Counted from the first letter of the stretch, positions 12,525 through 24,495 are shown. The stretch: DNA of 64,000 nucleotides from Labeo rohita (GCF_022985175.1 NC_066890.1:32441800-32505799), one strand, 5' to 3'. Notes: generated by a model not told the origin, from the letters alone. A program made the numbers and translations.

Positions 12525-14059
12525 CCAAAAGTTATAACAAATCATTGAAAAGTGTGCAAAAAAGACTAGGTTTGTGGTTGGCCAAACTGAATCGTATTCA
12601 GTAGTACATTAACCGTGCAACCCATGCTGTTGTTTACATCCGAGTATCACCGATGTGGCCACGTATCTGGGTAACTGACCAAATCGTGATGTAAGTGCAA
12701 ACCCTCGAATATGTTGAATTTTAGGGGTACATTATTGCATTTATGGACTATTTTACAAAGTTGTTGCCATCCATCATGTTTGTCGTTTTCTTTAGACAAC
12801 AAACTTTAAACTTGTCCAAAAAAACAAAACAAAACATGGTGCTACTTTGGTTATGTGCTGAATAAAACTCTTAAGTACTTTTTTTGCAAGCGTATAATGG
12901 TAATAGAGTCAGTTCATGGCTTAAACTCTAAACCAGTCAGAATGTAAACCGAGCAGCAATGAGTTGCGACAGCACCACTGCTGCGCTCGCAACATGCCTG
13001 ACTTTAAAAAACACCACTACCTTGACCTGCATCCCACAGGACTGATCAGAGTCCTGTAAGAAACGTGTGGAAAGATAGAAAACCAGAATCAAAAAGAAAG
13101 GAGACCAGGAGAAGGTGAGGAGGGGACGCTGGACTCGCATACCTCCAGCACAGGAAGCTATTTATCATAACATGCTAGAGAGATATTGGCTCCATACTGA
13201 ACCAATTAGGGCCGGGGCCTGTTTCATCATACTTCATAACCTGGGCTGTGGGGTTTTGGAGCGTGGTGCGGCACAGTAATTGAATTTTGATTAAACACAC
13301 ATGACGCGTGACCCTGAATAGCTATAGCGAGCGCCGGACCCGAGTTTGCGCGGGTTCTCCCAGCCAAGAACTTGGCCAAAAAAACAGGATGTACTTTAGA
13401 AGAAATGGGGAAAGGTGGGGGGAGGAGTGTAAAATGTTTGTAAAATCAGGGACAGCTGGCGAACAAAGATTTCTCTATGCTGCCGTGGCGTCTCCATCAG
13501 CGAGGATGAGCTCTGCCTACGCCGCCGGGGCGTTTGACTCAGAGGTGAGACGGCGCGGGACGCCAGCGCCATGAATCTTCCCCGCCGACGTGCTGCGTCC
13601 ACAGCTTCATTGCAGTGGGGCTGTGCGGGTGACGGGAGACGATGACTGACTGCGTTTCTGCTGAGTCATAGACTGCGTCGAGAGCCACGACACGGTACTC
13701 GATTCGTTTCTAGCAGGCTAACGCACACACACAGTGAGGAGCCAAGCAGATTAGCTTACAAGACCACGCTCGGATTGAAGGTCACACACACAGTCTTCAT
13801 AAACGGTGACGATTGGGAGCCTGACCTGTTAGTGTGTGTGACCTGCACTTGTTTTTGCACAATAAACAAAAACTAAGACTGTTTTGACATCATCAAGCCG
13901 TCCAAATGAGGCAGATGTCACCGTAACGCAAGAGGTTATGAGCGCAATTTGACACCGTTGAAGAAGAAACTAATTTTAACTGATTGCTTTTGCTCTCATG
14001 AGAAATTTTCACCTCATGTTTTTAATTTTCTTCTTGGATTCCTGATGCCACCTTTACAG
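12525..14059. other. intergenic; CpG-richer stretch at about 13300-13900
   Basis: 12525-13300 is unremarkable. From about 13300 CpG and GC content rise (clusters such as GCGAGCGCCGG and CGCCGCCGGGGCG), unlike the AT-rich surroundings. Overlapping open frames on both strands (13308-13574, 13396-13602) carry no domain. Could be a CpG island or regulatory element; no gene is called. Confidence 0.35.
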
Positions 14060-14642
14060 CAAAAGAAATGAATCTAATTTTGAGAAAGTTCAAAATTAGA
14101 AATGAAGTCAGAATTTTGAGATATAAAGTCACATAACTTATAAAGTCACAAATGTGAGATATAAACTCACAGTTACGAGAAATAAAGTTTGGGATATAAA
14201 GTCACAATTTGAGTAAAAAGTTGCAATTGAGAGTAAAGGCTGCAATTTTGAGATAAAATTAGGAAAATTAGGAAGTGAAGACAGAATTATGAAAATAATG
14301 TCACAGTTAAGATATGTCATTATTTGTGAGAAAAGTGTTACAATTTATAAAAATAAAGTCAGAAATGAAAAAAAAAAGTGAATTTGTGAAAAATAAAGTA
14401 GAAATTACAGGGAAAGGTAGAAATTATAAAAAAAATGGTAGAAATCGTGAGGGAAAAAGTGCAGAGAAGTTAAAAATTACAAAACAGTAGCAGTAACGAG
14501 AAATATAGTATAGAAAAAAGTCACAATTGAGAGAAAAGCCTGCAATTTAGAGATAATGTTAAAATTAAGAAGTGAAGACAAGAGATGTAAATTCACAATT
14601 ATGGGAAATAATGTCAGAGCTAAAAGAAATGTGGAATTTAAG
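14060..14642. repeat. degenerate AAAGTC/AATT minisatellite, left part
   Basis: Irregular repeats of words such as ATAAAGTCACAATT, GAGATAAAAT and GAAATAAAGTAGAAATTA, unit about 20-30 bp. The same repeat resumes at 16164 after an inserted element. Confidence 0.75.
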
Positions 14643-16163
14643 TTAAAGGAGAAGTCGACTTCCAGAACAACAATTTACAAATAATTTACTCACCCCCTTG
14701 TCATCCAAGATGTTCATGCCTTTCTGTCTTCAGTTGTAAAGAAATTATGGTTTTTGAGGAAAACATTTCAAGATTTTTCTTCATATAATGGACTTGACTG
14801 GTGCCCCGATTTTGAACTTCCAAAATGTAGTTTAAATTCAGCTTCAAAGGACTCTAAATGATCCCAGCCGAGGAAGAAGGGTCTTATCTAGCGAAACGAT
14901 CTGTCATTTTTTTTTGAGAAATAAAAATTTGTATACTTTTTAAGCACAAAAGCTCGTGTAGCACAGGTTCTGGGATGTGCGCTCACAATGCTACAAATTA
15001 GTGATGGGTCGTTCTTGAACGATTCGTTTATTTTGAACAAATCTTTAATGTGACTCGAGAAGAACGAGTCGTCTCGGGGAGTGATTCATTCAGTCACGCA
15101 TGCTCAACATCCTATTAGGTTCTGTACTGGAATTAGTTCACCTGTTTCGAGTCTTGGGTTTTGTCAAGTCATTTATTCATCTTATGGGGCTGTCACGTGA
15201 TGAACAAACGACTCAAACCCAAAGACTCGAGAGATGAAATAATCAATTCGTTTTCTGGCTCACACTGCATTGGTTCAGCTTATGGGGCTGTCATGTGATG
15301 AACGAACGACTCAAGCCCAAAAACTTGTCAGATAAGAGGTGAGGTGAGCTAATCATAGACTAAAGACCCAGGTAAACAATGAATTAATCTTTTCTGTTTC
15401 TTATAGCATTATAGTTTTGTCTTGTTTGTAGTGTGATCAACGTTTGAGTAAACAGTAGATGTGTTAGGGAAGTAACACGTAACATTTTAATTATATTTTG
15501 CTAAAATGAACAAAATGATTTGAAAAAAGATTTGTTTATTTTGCTGAACGACTAAAAGGTCAGAGTCGGTAAAATGATCCGAACTTCCCATCATTACTAT
15601 GAATCATGTCTAAGTTCATCGTCAGTGTATAAAAGGTAGAGAATGGTGAAAAATTCCATCTTATTTTCTCCTACAACTTTAGAATCGTCCAACATCGTTG
15701 TACCTTTTTGTTTGTAAACAGCGTTTGACTTACTTGCACTTTCTTAGTCTTTGCGCGTTCGCTTTGTAAACACTGGGTCTGTGGTTCCGGCGTGACCTTT
15801 CGACATGATTCAATAGTACGTGAATACGCATCCCAGAGTCTGTGCTATATGAACTTTTGTGCTTAAAAAGTATACAAATTTTTAAAAATTTTCCGAAAAA
15901 AATGACAGATCGTTTCACTAGATAAGACCCTTCTTCCTCCGCTGGGATCGTTTATAGCCTTTTGAAGCTGCATTTAAACTACATTTTGGAAGTTCAAAAT
16001 CGGGGCACCATATCAGTACATTATATGGAGAAAAATCCTGAAATGTTTTCTTCAAAAACAATAATTTCTTTACGACTGAAGACAGAAAGACATGAACATC
16101 TTGGATGACAAGGGGGTGAGTAAATTATTTGTGAATTCTTGTTCTGGAAGTGGACTTCTAATG
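14643..16163. mobile_element. TTAA-type MITE with ~350-bp inverted arms, carrying a nested element
   Basis: The left arm (TTAAAGGAGAAGTCGACTTC, then CTCACCCCCTTGTCATCCAA) is repeated inverted at the right end (TTGGATGACAAGGGGGTGAG, then GGAAGTGGACTTCTAA). The arms also share the inner segment around TTATCTAGCGAAACGAT. It splits a minisatellite. A hAT-like element lies inside. A second, opposite-orientation copy is at 54938-55999. The edge TTAA/CTAA suggests a TTAA target. Confidence 0.85.
14999..15597. mobile_element. nested hAT-like inverted-repeat element
   Basis: Begins TAGTGATGGGTCGTTC and ends GAACTTCCCATCATTA, so the terminal TAGTGATGGG is inverted at the far end. Interior GAACGA, ACGACTC and GACTCGAG words are typical of this fish family. 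No transposase. Confidence 0.65.
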
Positions 16164-16560
16164 TCACTATTGTGAGAAAAGAGCTACAATTTGGAGAAAT
16201 AATGTCACAAATGAGAGAAATAATTGTTGATTTGTGAAAAATAAAGTAGAAATTACAGGAAAGAGTAGCAATTATGAAAAATAGTTGAAATTTTGAGGGA
16301 AAAAAGTCAGTGCATTAAGTCAGAAGTTAAAATTACAATAAATAAAGTAGAAATGACTAAACAGTAGCAGCAGCGAGAAATATATTAGTTGCGATTTTGG
16401 GATATAAAGTCAACTCTGAGAAGAAAGGCTGCAATTTTGAGATAATGTTAAAATTAAGAAGTGAAGACAGAATTATGAGAAATAATGTCACAGCTAAAAG
16501 ACAATGTTGTAATTAAGATAATGTCACTATTGTGAGTAAAGAGTTACAATTTACTTTTAC
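16164..16560. repeat. degenerate AAAGTC/AATT minisatellite, right part
   Basis: Continuation of the 14060-14642 array: TCACTATTGTGAGAAAAG, GAAATAATGTCACA, AAATAAAGTAGAAATTACAG. The phrase AGAAGTGAAGACAGAATTATG occurs on both sides of the insertion in close variants. Confidence 0.7.
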
Positions 16561-17046
16561 ATTTTTACAGTATACTTTTATAATGTATAAAAATAATGTA
16601 TAATACTTTTTTACTTTGACGTAGAAACAGGCCTACATGAATTTCGGTATTAGCACATGGAACGCTTTAATCAGAAAGTGTTTATTAAGGAGGCCAGAAA
16701 TCGGTGGTAAAACAGAGCTCCGTTACAGAAGGAATTTGTTCATCATTTTCTTTACAGGCTGTCGAGAGTGACAAGGACAGCTTGCTTGGCACAGTGTCAA
16801 CCAGAAATGCTTGTCAATATCACGAGTGTATGAGCGCTCCATTCATGATTGCATCTGCACTTCAATGCACCACACGTTCAGAGACGAGAGAGTGAGACAG
16901 AGGGAGAGAGAGGGAAGTGGTGATTGCAGGGCAGGGGTTTCTTGGTGATCACATTTCAAGACTGTTGCATTCTGGGAAGGAAGCAGAGATGCTGCATTCA
17001 CCGTGGGATTTTGCAGCTGTGGACCTGTCCACATGCTATCATGTCA
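16561..17046. other. intergenic, no gene
   Basis: Mixed-complexity sequence with short open frames on both strands and no recognisable product. Confidence 0.35.
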
Positions 17047-17490
17047 AACACGTACAACATTACATCTAGTGGCCCCAGAATGTATTTGGATACTTAAATC
17101 ATACTTAAAAATGTCTGAATTATACTTTTTGGGGCCATCAAATTACCTCAGAAATGTCCAACATAAAACTTTACAGGCCCCATGATCTTAGCCATTTCCT
17201 GTTTGCGCTGTTTAGAGTCGTCTTGTCTTCAGAGTCTCTTTGTGTGAAACCCTTCAGGTGGACAGAATGAAGGGCAATGACTCAAAGTTCAGCTCATTTT
17301 CTTTCTCTTCTTTCCTCATGTAGTGCACTACGTGGCATGCGCCATATTGGCAGTAGTGAACGAGTACAGAATAAGTGATTTTTGACCCATTTTTCCACCT
17401 GATGCGGCTGTATAAGGAATCAGTGTGGTCTGCAATTCAGGATTATTTCACCCCTCCTTTGGGAGTTTGTTGTTCTTGGACGGCTAAACG
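17047..17490. repeat. duplicated block, copy A
   Basis: Shares about 380 bp with 18603-18988, for example TCTCTTTGTGTGAAACCCTT, CACTACGTGGCATGC and ATTTCACCCCTCCTTTGGGA. It opens with an inverted pair (TGGCCCCAGAATGTAT against ATACTTTTTGGGGCCA). Compared with copy B it has about 50 extra bases after GGCCCC. Non-coding as far as can be seen. Confidence 0.85.
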
Positions 17491-18602
17491 AAAGTCGAGT
17501 TTATATCTCCCAATTTTGAGAAAAAGTCAGAATTGCACGTTTGTTTTATGCCATTCTGAGAAAAAAATTTTTGAATTGTAAGATAAACTCGCAATTGTGA
17601 GAGAAGGTCAGAATTGTGAGTATTTATCTTGAAATTCTGACTTTATTTCTCACAATTGTGAATTTATATCTTGCAATTCTGACTTTATAAGTTGTAATTG
17701 CAAGTATATATCCCATAATTCTGAGAAAAAATGCCTGAATTGTGAGAAAAAAGTCAGAATTGCAAGTTTGTTTTATGTAATTCTGAGAAAAAGTCAGAAT
17801 TGCACGTTTTTATCTTGTAATTCTGACGATTTCTCACAATTGTGAGTTTATATCTTGCAATTCTGACTTCATAACTCGTAATCGCGATTTTATATCTCAA
17901 TTTTGAGAAAAAGTCAGAGTTGCAAGTTTGTTTTATGCCATTCTGAGAAAAAAAGGTTGAATTGTGAGATAAACTCGCAGTTGTGAGAAAAGGTTAGAAT
18001 TGAGTATTTATCTTGAAATTCTGACTTTGTCTCACAATTGTGAGTTTCTATCTTGCAATTCTGACTTTATAACTTGTAATTGCGAGTTTATATCTCAATT
18101 TTGGCAAAAAGTCAGAGTTTCAAGTTTGTTTTACGCAATTCTGAGAATAATTCAGAATTGCCAGATATAAACTCCCAATTTGCAAGAAAAAAGTCAGAAT
18201 TGCAAGTTGTTTTATCTTGTAATTCTGACGATTTCTCGCAATTGTCAGTTTTTATCTTGTAATTCTGACTTTATTTCTCGCAGTTGTGAGTTTATATCTT
18301 GCAATTCTGAGAAAAAGTCAGAATTGCAAGTTTGTTTCACGCAATTCTTACAAAAAGTTAGAATTGCGAGATATAAACTCACAATTCCAAGTTTATATTT
18401 TGCAGTTCTGACTTTATAACCTGTAATTGCAAGTTTATCTCACAGTTCTGAGAAAAAGTCAGAATTGCGAGATATAAACTCGCAATTGTGAGTTTTTATC
18501 TTGTAATTCTGACTGTATTTCTAGCAATTCTGAATTTATAACTCGTAATTGTGAAAAAGTCGGAATTGCAAGTTTGTTTTATGCAATTCTGAGAACATTA
18601 CA
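17491..18602. repeat. palindromic AATT-core minisatellite array 1
   Basis: Dense mix of AAAGTCAGAATTGCAAG, TTTATATCTTGCAATTCTGA, CTCACAATTGTGAG and similar words on both strands, with irregular 20-45-bp spacing. Because GAATTGC and GCAATTC alternate, the array is full of short inverted repeats. Confidence 0.85.
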
Positions 18603-18988
18603 GTTCTCATTACATACAACTTTACAGCTAGTGGCCCCAAAAAGCATTCGGATACTTAAATCACACTTAAAACTGTCGGAATGATGCTTTTTGGGGCTAT
18701 CGAATTACCTCGGAAATGTCCAACGCAGACTTTACAGGCCCCAAGTCTCTTTGTGTGAAACCCTTCAGGTGGACAGAAGGCAATGACTCATTCAAGTTCA
18801 GCTCATTTTTGGTCTCTTCTTTCCCCATGTAGTCCACTACGTGGCATGCACCATATTGGCAATAGCAAACGAGTAAAGGAATAAGCGATTTTGGACCCAT
18901 TTCCCCACCTGATGCAGCTGCATAAGGAATCAATGTAGTCTGCAATGCAGGATTATTTCACCCCTCCTTTGGGAGTTTGTTGTTTTTG
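18603..18988. repeat. duplicated block, copy B
   Basis: Second copy of 17047-17490, same orientation, about 85-90% alike by eye. Its opening hairpin is cleaner: GCCCCAAAAAGCATTC pairs with GAATGATGCTTTTTGGGGC (allowing a bulge) across about 30 bases. Confidence 0.85.
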
Positions 18989-20140
18989 GACGGATAAAAG
19001 AAAGGGAGCACCCCACGCCTCCTCCGAGCTGTTTCCTCCTCTTAATTTTTCTCCATCTCAAAGGGCCCGAGAGCGGGAGAGGGAGAAATGGAGGTTGCAC
19101 CTATAAAACACCAGGGCCGGATGAGGAATGGCCTCCTCCGCACTGAGGGGAGGGTGCAGTCCCAGAGCTGCTGCTCTCTCTTGTGGGAAGTGCACTATAA
19201 ATCTCTGGTCTCTTATCCGGCTGGTCTATTGATAAGCCCTGCACTGCTGGGGAACAAGAAAAGAGCTGGAGAGAGGAGGAGAAAAGAGGGACAAGAAAGG
19301 GACGAAGGGGGTTAGGAAAACATTTTGCAGATGAATCACTTTTTGCTTTTATATTAAAAGATCAAAGTTATCTTGTTCTCCCTTTTTAGCGAGACATTTA
19401 ACAACTCTGACAGCTGTATTACATGATGTACTTAATCTAAACTCATTGTTATTATTGCTACGGTTGAGGGTTTTCAAATCCCTAATCCTAAGTAGTAAAA
19501 CTCAAGGCCTAAATCACACAGTTAGTGCTACGGTACTTCAAATCGAACCATGTGGTTGCTTTTCAAAGCGACTGGTTGTCGCTGAATCCTCGCTGTCCGA
19601 ACTATTGTTTCATGGAGATTTATAGAGATGCCTAAAGCAGGCTCTGGAGAGCTCGGGCGGAGTCCCAAAGCAGCACTGGTCACCCGTCATCGCAGGCGCT
19701 GGGGAACGTGCTAAATCTGTTTTTACATATCCAAGCAGAGTAGTACGCGTTGTAGCAAGGACACTGCAGTTCATAAGGAAGCATGCTCGTACGCACGTGC
19801 ACGCACACACATTGGCGTGGTCGGACCTGCTCCGCAATCACTTCAGCGTGATGAAGAGCCTCTACAGGAGTCTGTATTAATGGCGATGTGACGGACTGAG
19901 GCAGGGCAGACAAGCAGACGCACTCAAGTGAAATTGAAGGAGCACTTGACATTGGTCTGACACAGACTGTTTGAAGATCAGAGGGGATAACAATGGGCTA
20001 CTTTTACAAGACACCTGAAAGGTGTAACAACCCAATATTATGTGATACCTAACAATTAGAAATTATTTTGACTGATAACAGATATTATGTTTAAGTTATA
20101 GCCAATACAAATATGTATGCTCTTTTCCACCACTAAAACA
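18989..20140. other. intergenic high-complexity stretch
   Basis: Begins with purine-rich, GC-richer DNA (19000-19310) that contains CTATAAAACACC and CACTATAAATCTC, resembling TATA boxes but with no gene attached. The rest shows nothing recognisable. Confidence 0.35.
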
Positions 20141-21890
20141 AAAAAAAGTAATAAAAGTTATTGCGACTTTTTCTTACAATTGCGAGTTTACATCTCGCAA
20201 TTCTGATTTTTTTCCTCAGAATTGCGTGATACAAACTGTGTGATATAAATTTGCAATTGCGAGTTGTAAAGAAATAATTGTGAGATATAAACTTGCACAG
20301 TTCTGACTTTTTTCTCAGAAATGCGTAATATAAACTCGTAATTGTGATAAAAGTCAAAAGTGTGCGATTTATCTTTGCAGAACTGCGAGATTTAAGCAAA
20401 AGAAAGTCAGAATTGTGAGATTTATCCTCAGTTTTTCTCAGAATTGCAAATTTATATTTTGCAATTGTAAGTTTTTTCTCAGAATTGCAAGTTTATATCT
20501 CGCAATTCTTACTTTTTTCTCGGAATTGCGTGATATAAACTGCGAGATTAATTCAGAAATGCGTGATATAAGCTTGCAATTACGAGTTATAATATAAGAG
20601 TTGCGAGATATACAGTTGCAGTTCTGTCTTTTTTTTTCAGAAATGTGTGATATAAACTCGCAATTGTGAGAAAAGAATTGCGAGATTTATCCTCGCAGAA
20701 TTTTGAGATTTATGCGAGAAAAAAGCCAGAATAGCGAATTTATTCACAATTGTGACTTTTTTCTCAGAATTGCAAGTTTATATCTCGCCATTCTGACTTT
20801 TTTTCTCAGAATTGCATGATATGAACTCGAAATTCTGCAAGATTAATTCAGAAATGCATGATATAAACTCGCAATTGCGAGAAAACATCAGAATTGCGAG
20901 ATTTATCTTTACAATTTTGACTTTTTTTTATATTACTTGATATAAACTTGCAATTCTGAGAAATTTAGTCTGAATTGCATTATAAAACTCGCAATTTCAA
21001 GTCATATAGTAAGAATTAAAGATATAAAGTTGCAGTTCTGACTTTCTTTTTAGAAATGTGTGATATAAACTCGCAATTGCGAGTAAAGTCAGAATTGCGA
21101 ATTTATTCACAATTGTGAGTTTTTTCTCGGAATTGCAAGTTTATATCTCGCAATTCTGACTTTTTTTCTCTGAATTGCGTAATATAAACTCGCAATTCTA
21201 AGAAAAAAGTCAGAATTGCGAGATTTATGTGACAAAAAAAGTTAGAATTGCGAGATTATTGAATTGCGGAAATTATTTTCTCCGAATTGTGAATTTATAT
21301 TTTGCAATTATGACTTTTTTCTCAAAATTGCAATTTTATAATTTATATCTCGGAATTCTGACTTTATAACATGCAATTGTGAGCTATTAAGTCAGAACTG
21401 TAAGATATAAACTTACAATTCTGAGAACGTATGTCTTTTTTCCCCCCTCACAACTGGACTCGGAAAGTCTTGCCAGATACATGATACAAATTCGCAGTTG
21501 CAAAAAAAAAAAAAAAACTCGAGAATTGCGAGACTGAAACTTGCAATTGTGATAAAGTCACAATTCTGTGACACAATAAATTCAGAATTGCGAGACATAA
21601 ACTGCACAACTGTACAGACACTTTTCTCGCAATCCTGTTATCTTACAGCACGCATGAGATATAAACTTGCAATTCTGAGAACATATCAGTGTTTTTTCGC
21701 TTAGAACTGGACTTTATAACTCGCATTTGCGAGTTTATCTCACAATTTTAAGAAAAAGGTCAGAATTGCGAGATACAAATTTGCAGTCAGAAAAAAAGTC
21801 AATTTCTTGTTTATATCCCGCCATTCTGACTTTATAACTTGTGATTTTATATCATGCAATTCTGAGAAAAAAATCATTTAATTTTTATTT
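20141..21890. repeat. palindromic AATT-core minisatellite array 2
   Basis: Same family as 17491-18602: TTTCTCAGAATTGCGTGATA, AAACTCGCAATTGCGAG, TTTATATCTCGCAATTCTGA in both orientations. About 1.7 kb with poly-T/poly-A linkers. Confidence 0.88.
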
Positions 21891-22274
21891 AGTGGGGGGA
21901 AAGGGCATCCATGAATATAATAGCTGACACTAAACAAAACAAGACAAAAAAGAAAAGATAAATATACATTCGCAAGTTTGCCTGCCTATCCTGTCCTGAT
22001 GGTTAATAGTAAAAAAACTTTGCTTGCTGTCCTCAACAGAGGCTCGAACCCAAAGCTTTTGTCGCTGTTATGGTGCATTGACTACTGCTGATAAAGGCTC
22101 TTAAAGATGACTGACAGGTCTAATTGATTAGTCTCCTCCCGAACCTACGTTTGAAATGTCATAATATAGCATCTGAATCAGAAAAATGGCCAATTTAGGT
22201 CAACAACAAAAATCAACATCCATTAATATTGTTGTGAGTTGCACATCTCTGCAGAGTACAAAACATGCCAGCAC
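21891..22274. other. intergenic downstream of tm2d1
   Basis: No gene. On the minus strand near 22030-22090 the word GGGTTCGAGCC followed by poly-T resembles a tRNA B-box and terminator, but no acceptable A-box or cloverleaf was found. Confidence 0.3.
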
Positions 22275-22689
22275 AGAAGATAATATTAAAACTTTATTTA
22301 CAGTGATTAAATAACATCAAAACATCACACAATGTCCAACAATGTAAAGCTAGTGAGGACAGGAATGAAAAGAAACAAAAGATGGATGACATTCCAGCAG
22401 CATGACTCAAAGGAAGAGACTGATTGATGGAGAGAAAGAGTGATAGAGGACATGAGCAGTCCAGTGGAAATAACAGCTACGCAAAGATCCGAGCAGAACT
22501 TGGAGCGGTGGGATCAAGAGCCATGAGCCATGTTTGCAAACTGCAGACGTGGGCTAGTCTTTCCCAGAGCATAGTTTGGCATGTCCATGTGTCTTTGTGT
22601 TTGGAAACGCCAAAGGCATATCCAAAGAAAAGATGGGATTTACATAACACGATCCTGTACATTTGGTGGGTCAGCTCACTGGGATCCAC
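22275..22689 (-). other. tm2d1: probable tm2d1 3'UTR terminal exon with poly(A) signal
   Basis: On the minus strand a pyrimidine-rich acceptor (CTGCCTTTTCAG) ends at 22690. An AATAAA (22298-22293) follows about 390 bases later, then A/T-rich sequence. The matching donor is GTGAGG at 24375, so the last exon junction falls nine bases after the stop codon, close enough not to trigger nonsense-mediated decay. The boundary near 22275 is a guess from the AATAAA position. A minus-strand open frame of 104 codons here has no recognisable domain. Confidence 0.45.
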
Positions 22690-24374
22690 CTGAAAAGGCA
22701 GAATGGAAAGAGTTAGTTCAGTTTGGGAGCAAGTCCAGGATAACACAAGCAGAAGATAAATCAGTCTCTTCCCACACTGGAGAAGACACATGTGGCAGGG
22801 AACGCTTCCAATGCTGAAAATGGATCAGTGTCATTTTTCCTATACGAGAAAGAACATAATTTGCCTTTCTGGATTCATTCCAGAGCTGATGTAAACATGA
22901 GAAACCTATTTATAAGGATGAAACCTAGAAAAACAGAAGGAGGATTAAGTTGGTTCAAAGACATTTATCAGAGCTTTCCGTGCCATATATTGTCAGAAAA
23001 TGGAAATACATTGTACCTTTAGTGGAACAACAGCTTGTTGTTTGGGCAGAACCCTCAGAGGGATCTTTGAACCTTATTTACCCTGCCCCAGTGACAAGAT
23101 GCACTTATTGAATTTTTTTTTGACAGCGTACAAGGACTGGACCATTTGACTGGATGTGTTAACATCCGAGCCAAACAGGTTGCTTTGTCTAAATGTGTAG
23201 GTCAACTAAATTTGGGTTGTTTGGTCTAGATCTAGGTGGAGAGATCATCTATCTCTGGGGTATTATCTAGATCAGGGATCTCCAAATTTGGTCCTGGAGA
23301 GCCGGCATCCTGCAGAGTTTAGCTCCAACCCTAATTAAACACACCTGAACCAGCTAATCAAGGACTAATTAGGCATGCTAGAAACTTCCAGGCAGGTGTG
23401 TTGAGGCAAGTTGGAGCTAAACACTGCAGGACACCCACCCTCCAGGACACCCCTGGAGGGCACCCCTGATCTAGAGCTACCTTGGGATCTTCTAAATATG
23501 GGCTGATTGTCTTGATATAGCAATAGATCTAATGTTAGGTCAACTAACCTGTATCAGGCTGGGAAACAGCAAGGATGATAGTCTGAGGTGGTGGCCTAAG
23601 TCAAACCAGTTCTTTACTGTCTTTGTTTTCAGACTAGACTTGTTTCATGAAACTCTTCTAGCAAGTTTTGTGTGAAAAGAGACAAGAGACAAGGAGATGT
23701 GATGAATGCGGCAGAGTGAATCAGGGATGGAGACCTCATCTCTTTAGAGGCTTATGCTGGAGCAATGTAAACACGGGAGAGCAAGTAATGGTCTCCACAT
23801 GGGTCCCATTCCGCATAACACCCCTGTCACCGCCATTACCACTGCGGCAGCAAAATGTTAGCCAGAGAGCCAAACTGGCAGGAAACAGAATCTGATAGGG
23901 GACAGACACAGATATAAGGAATCGTCTAGAATGCGGCCACTATTTTCTTTGGGATACGGGGGATGTCTGTAAGAGCGTGTGTGTGGAGTACCAGGACAAA
24001 ATTCAACAGATGCAGCCCTGGTGCCAGCCATAATAAGTGCAATCACACGACCCCGCCGCGCTTTCCCAACGTCCTCTCGGCACGTCTGACATTTAATCGC
24101 TCTTTCTCCCCAGAGCAGGGAGCCCCTTCTGGGGAACAGGAGAGTGAGGGGCGGTAGACGGGGGCTTAGAGCACAGCTGAAGGTGTCCTTGGTCTGCCAG
24201 TTTGCTTTGATACCCCAGGAGGTCACTCGAGAGCACCACTGACCTTGGCTCAGCACATTATTAAGAAGTCTTTGAAGAACTTTCAAAGTATGCCACTTAC
24301 CCATACGCCCCTTGTCCTGACAGGGTTCACAACAGTCCCATAAAGTTTTCACTGCTTTGACAAAGAGATCCTCA
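22690..24374 (-). other. tm2d1: proposed tm2d1 3'UTR intron
   Basis: Lies between the donor after the stop codon and the 3'UTR exon acceptor. It contains a hAT-type MITE (23275-23470). A 176-codon minus-strand open frame at 23858-24388 has no recognisable domain and overlaps this intron. Confidence 0.4.
23275..23470. mobile_element. short hAT-type MITE
   Basis: Starts CAGGGATCTCCAAATTTGG and ends GGAGGGCACCCCTG, with the common fish core CCTGCAGAGTTTAGCTCCAA and its inverted form TTGGAGCTAAACACTGCAGG. The flanks ATCTAGAT and ATCTAGAG look like an 8-bp target duplication with one mismatch. A partial relative is at 44185-44340. Confidence 0.8.
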
Positions 24375-24384
24375 CCTGGTGTCT

Positions 24385-24495
24385 TCACGGAGAGTGCTGC
24401 GTTCTTCTGTAGGTCTCATTTGTTATCGAAAGACGGGTGAGACGTGCCCCGTAGTAGTCCACGATGTAATCCGACCCATCCGATGGACCCACGAT
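24385..24495 (-). CDS. tm2d1: tm2d1 coding exon 6 (C-terminal tail, stop)
   Basis: Acceptor TGTAG. Encodes IVGPSDGSDYIVDYYGARLT then RLSITNETYRRTQHSP and TGA (24387-24385). The family-typical end is NETFRKTQLYP, so the last residues differ slightly. A good donor (CAG then GTGAGG) lies nine bases past the stop, pointing to a spliced 3'UTR. Confidence 0.94.
   Translation of the reverse strand: MVGPSDGSDYIVDYYGARLTRLSITNETYRRTQHSP

Noticed and set aside
19080..19210. TATA-like CTATAAAACACC and CACTATAAATC as promoter
   Set aside because: No following exon, start codon with a recognisable protein, or partner signals.
22030..22095. Possible tRNA or tRNA-derived SINE on the minus strand (GGGTTCGAGCC then poly-T)
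   Set aside because: Only the B-box-like word is good; no A-box, no acceptor stem pairing.
23858..24388. 176-codon minus-strand open frame
   Set aside because: Overlaps the tm2d1 stop region and the proposed 3'UTR intron; no domain, unusual composition, and its ATG lies out of frame in the coding exon end.
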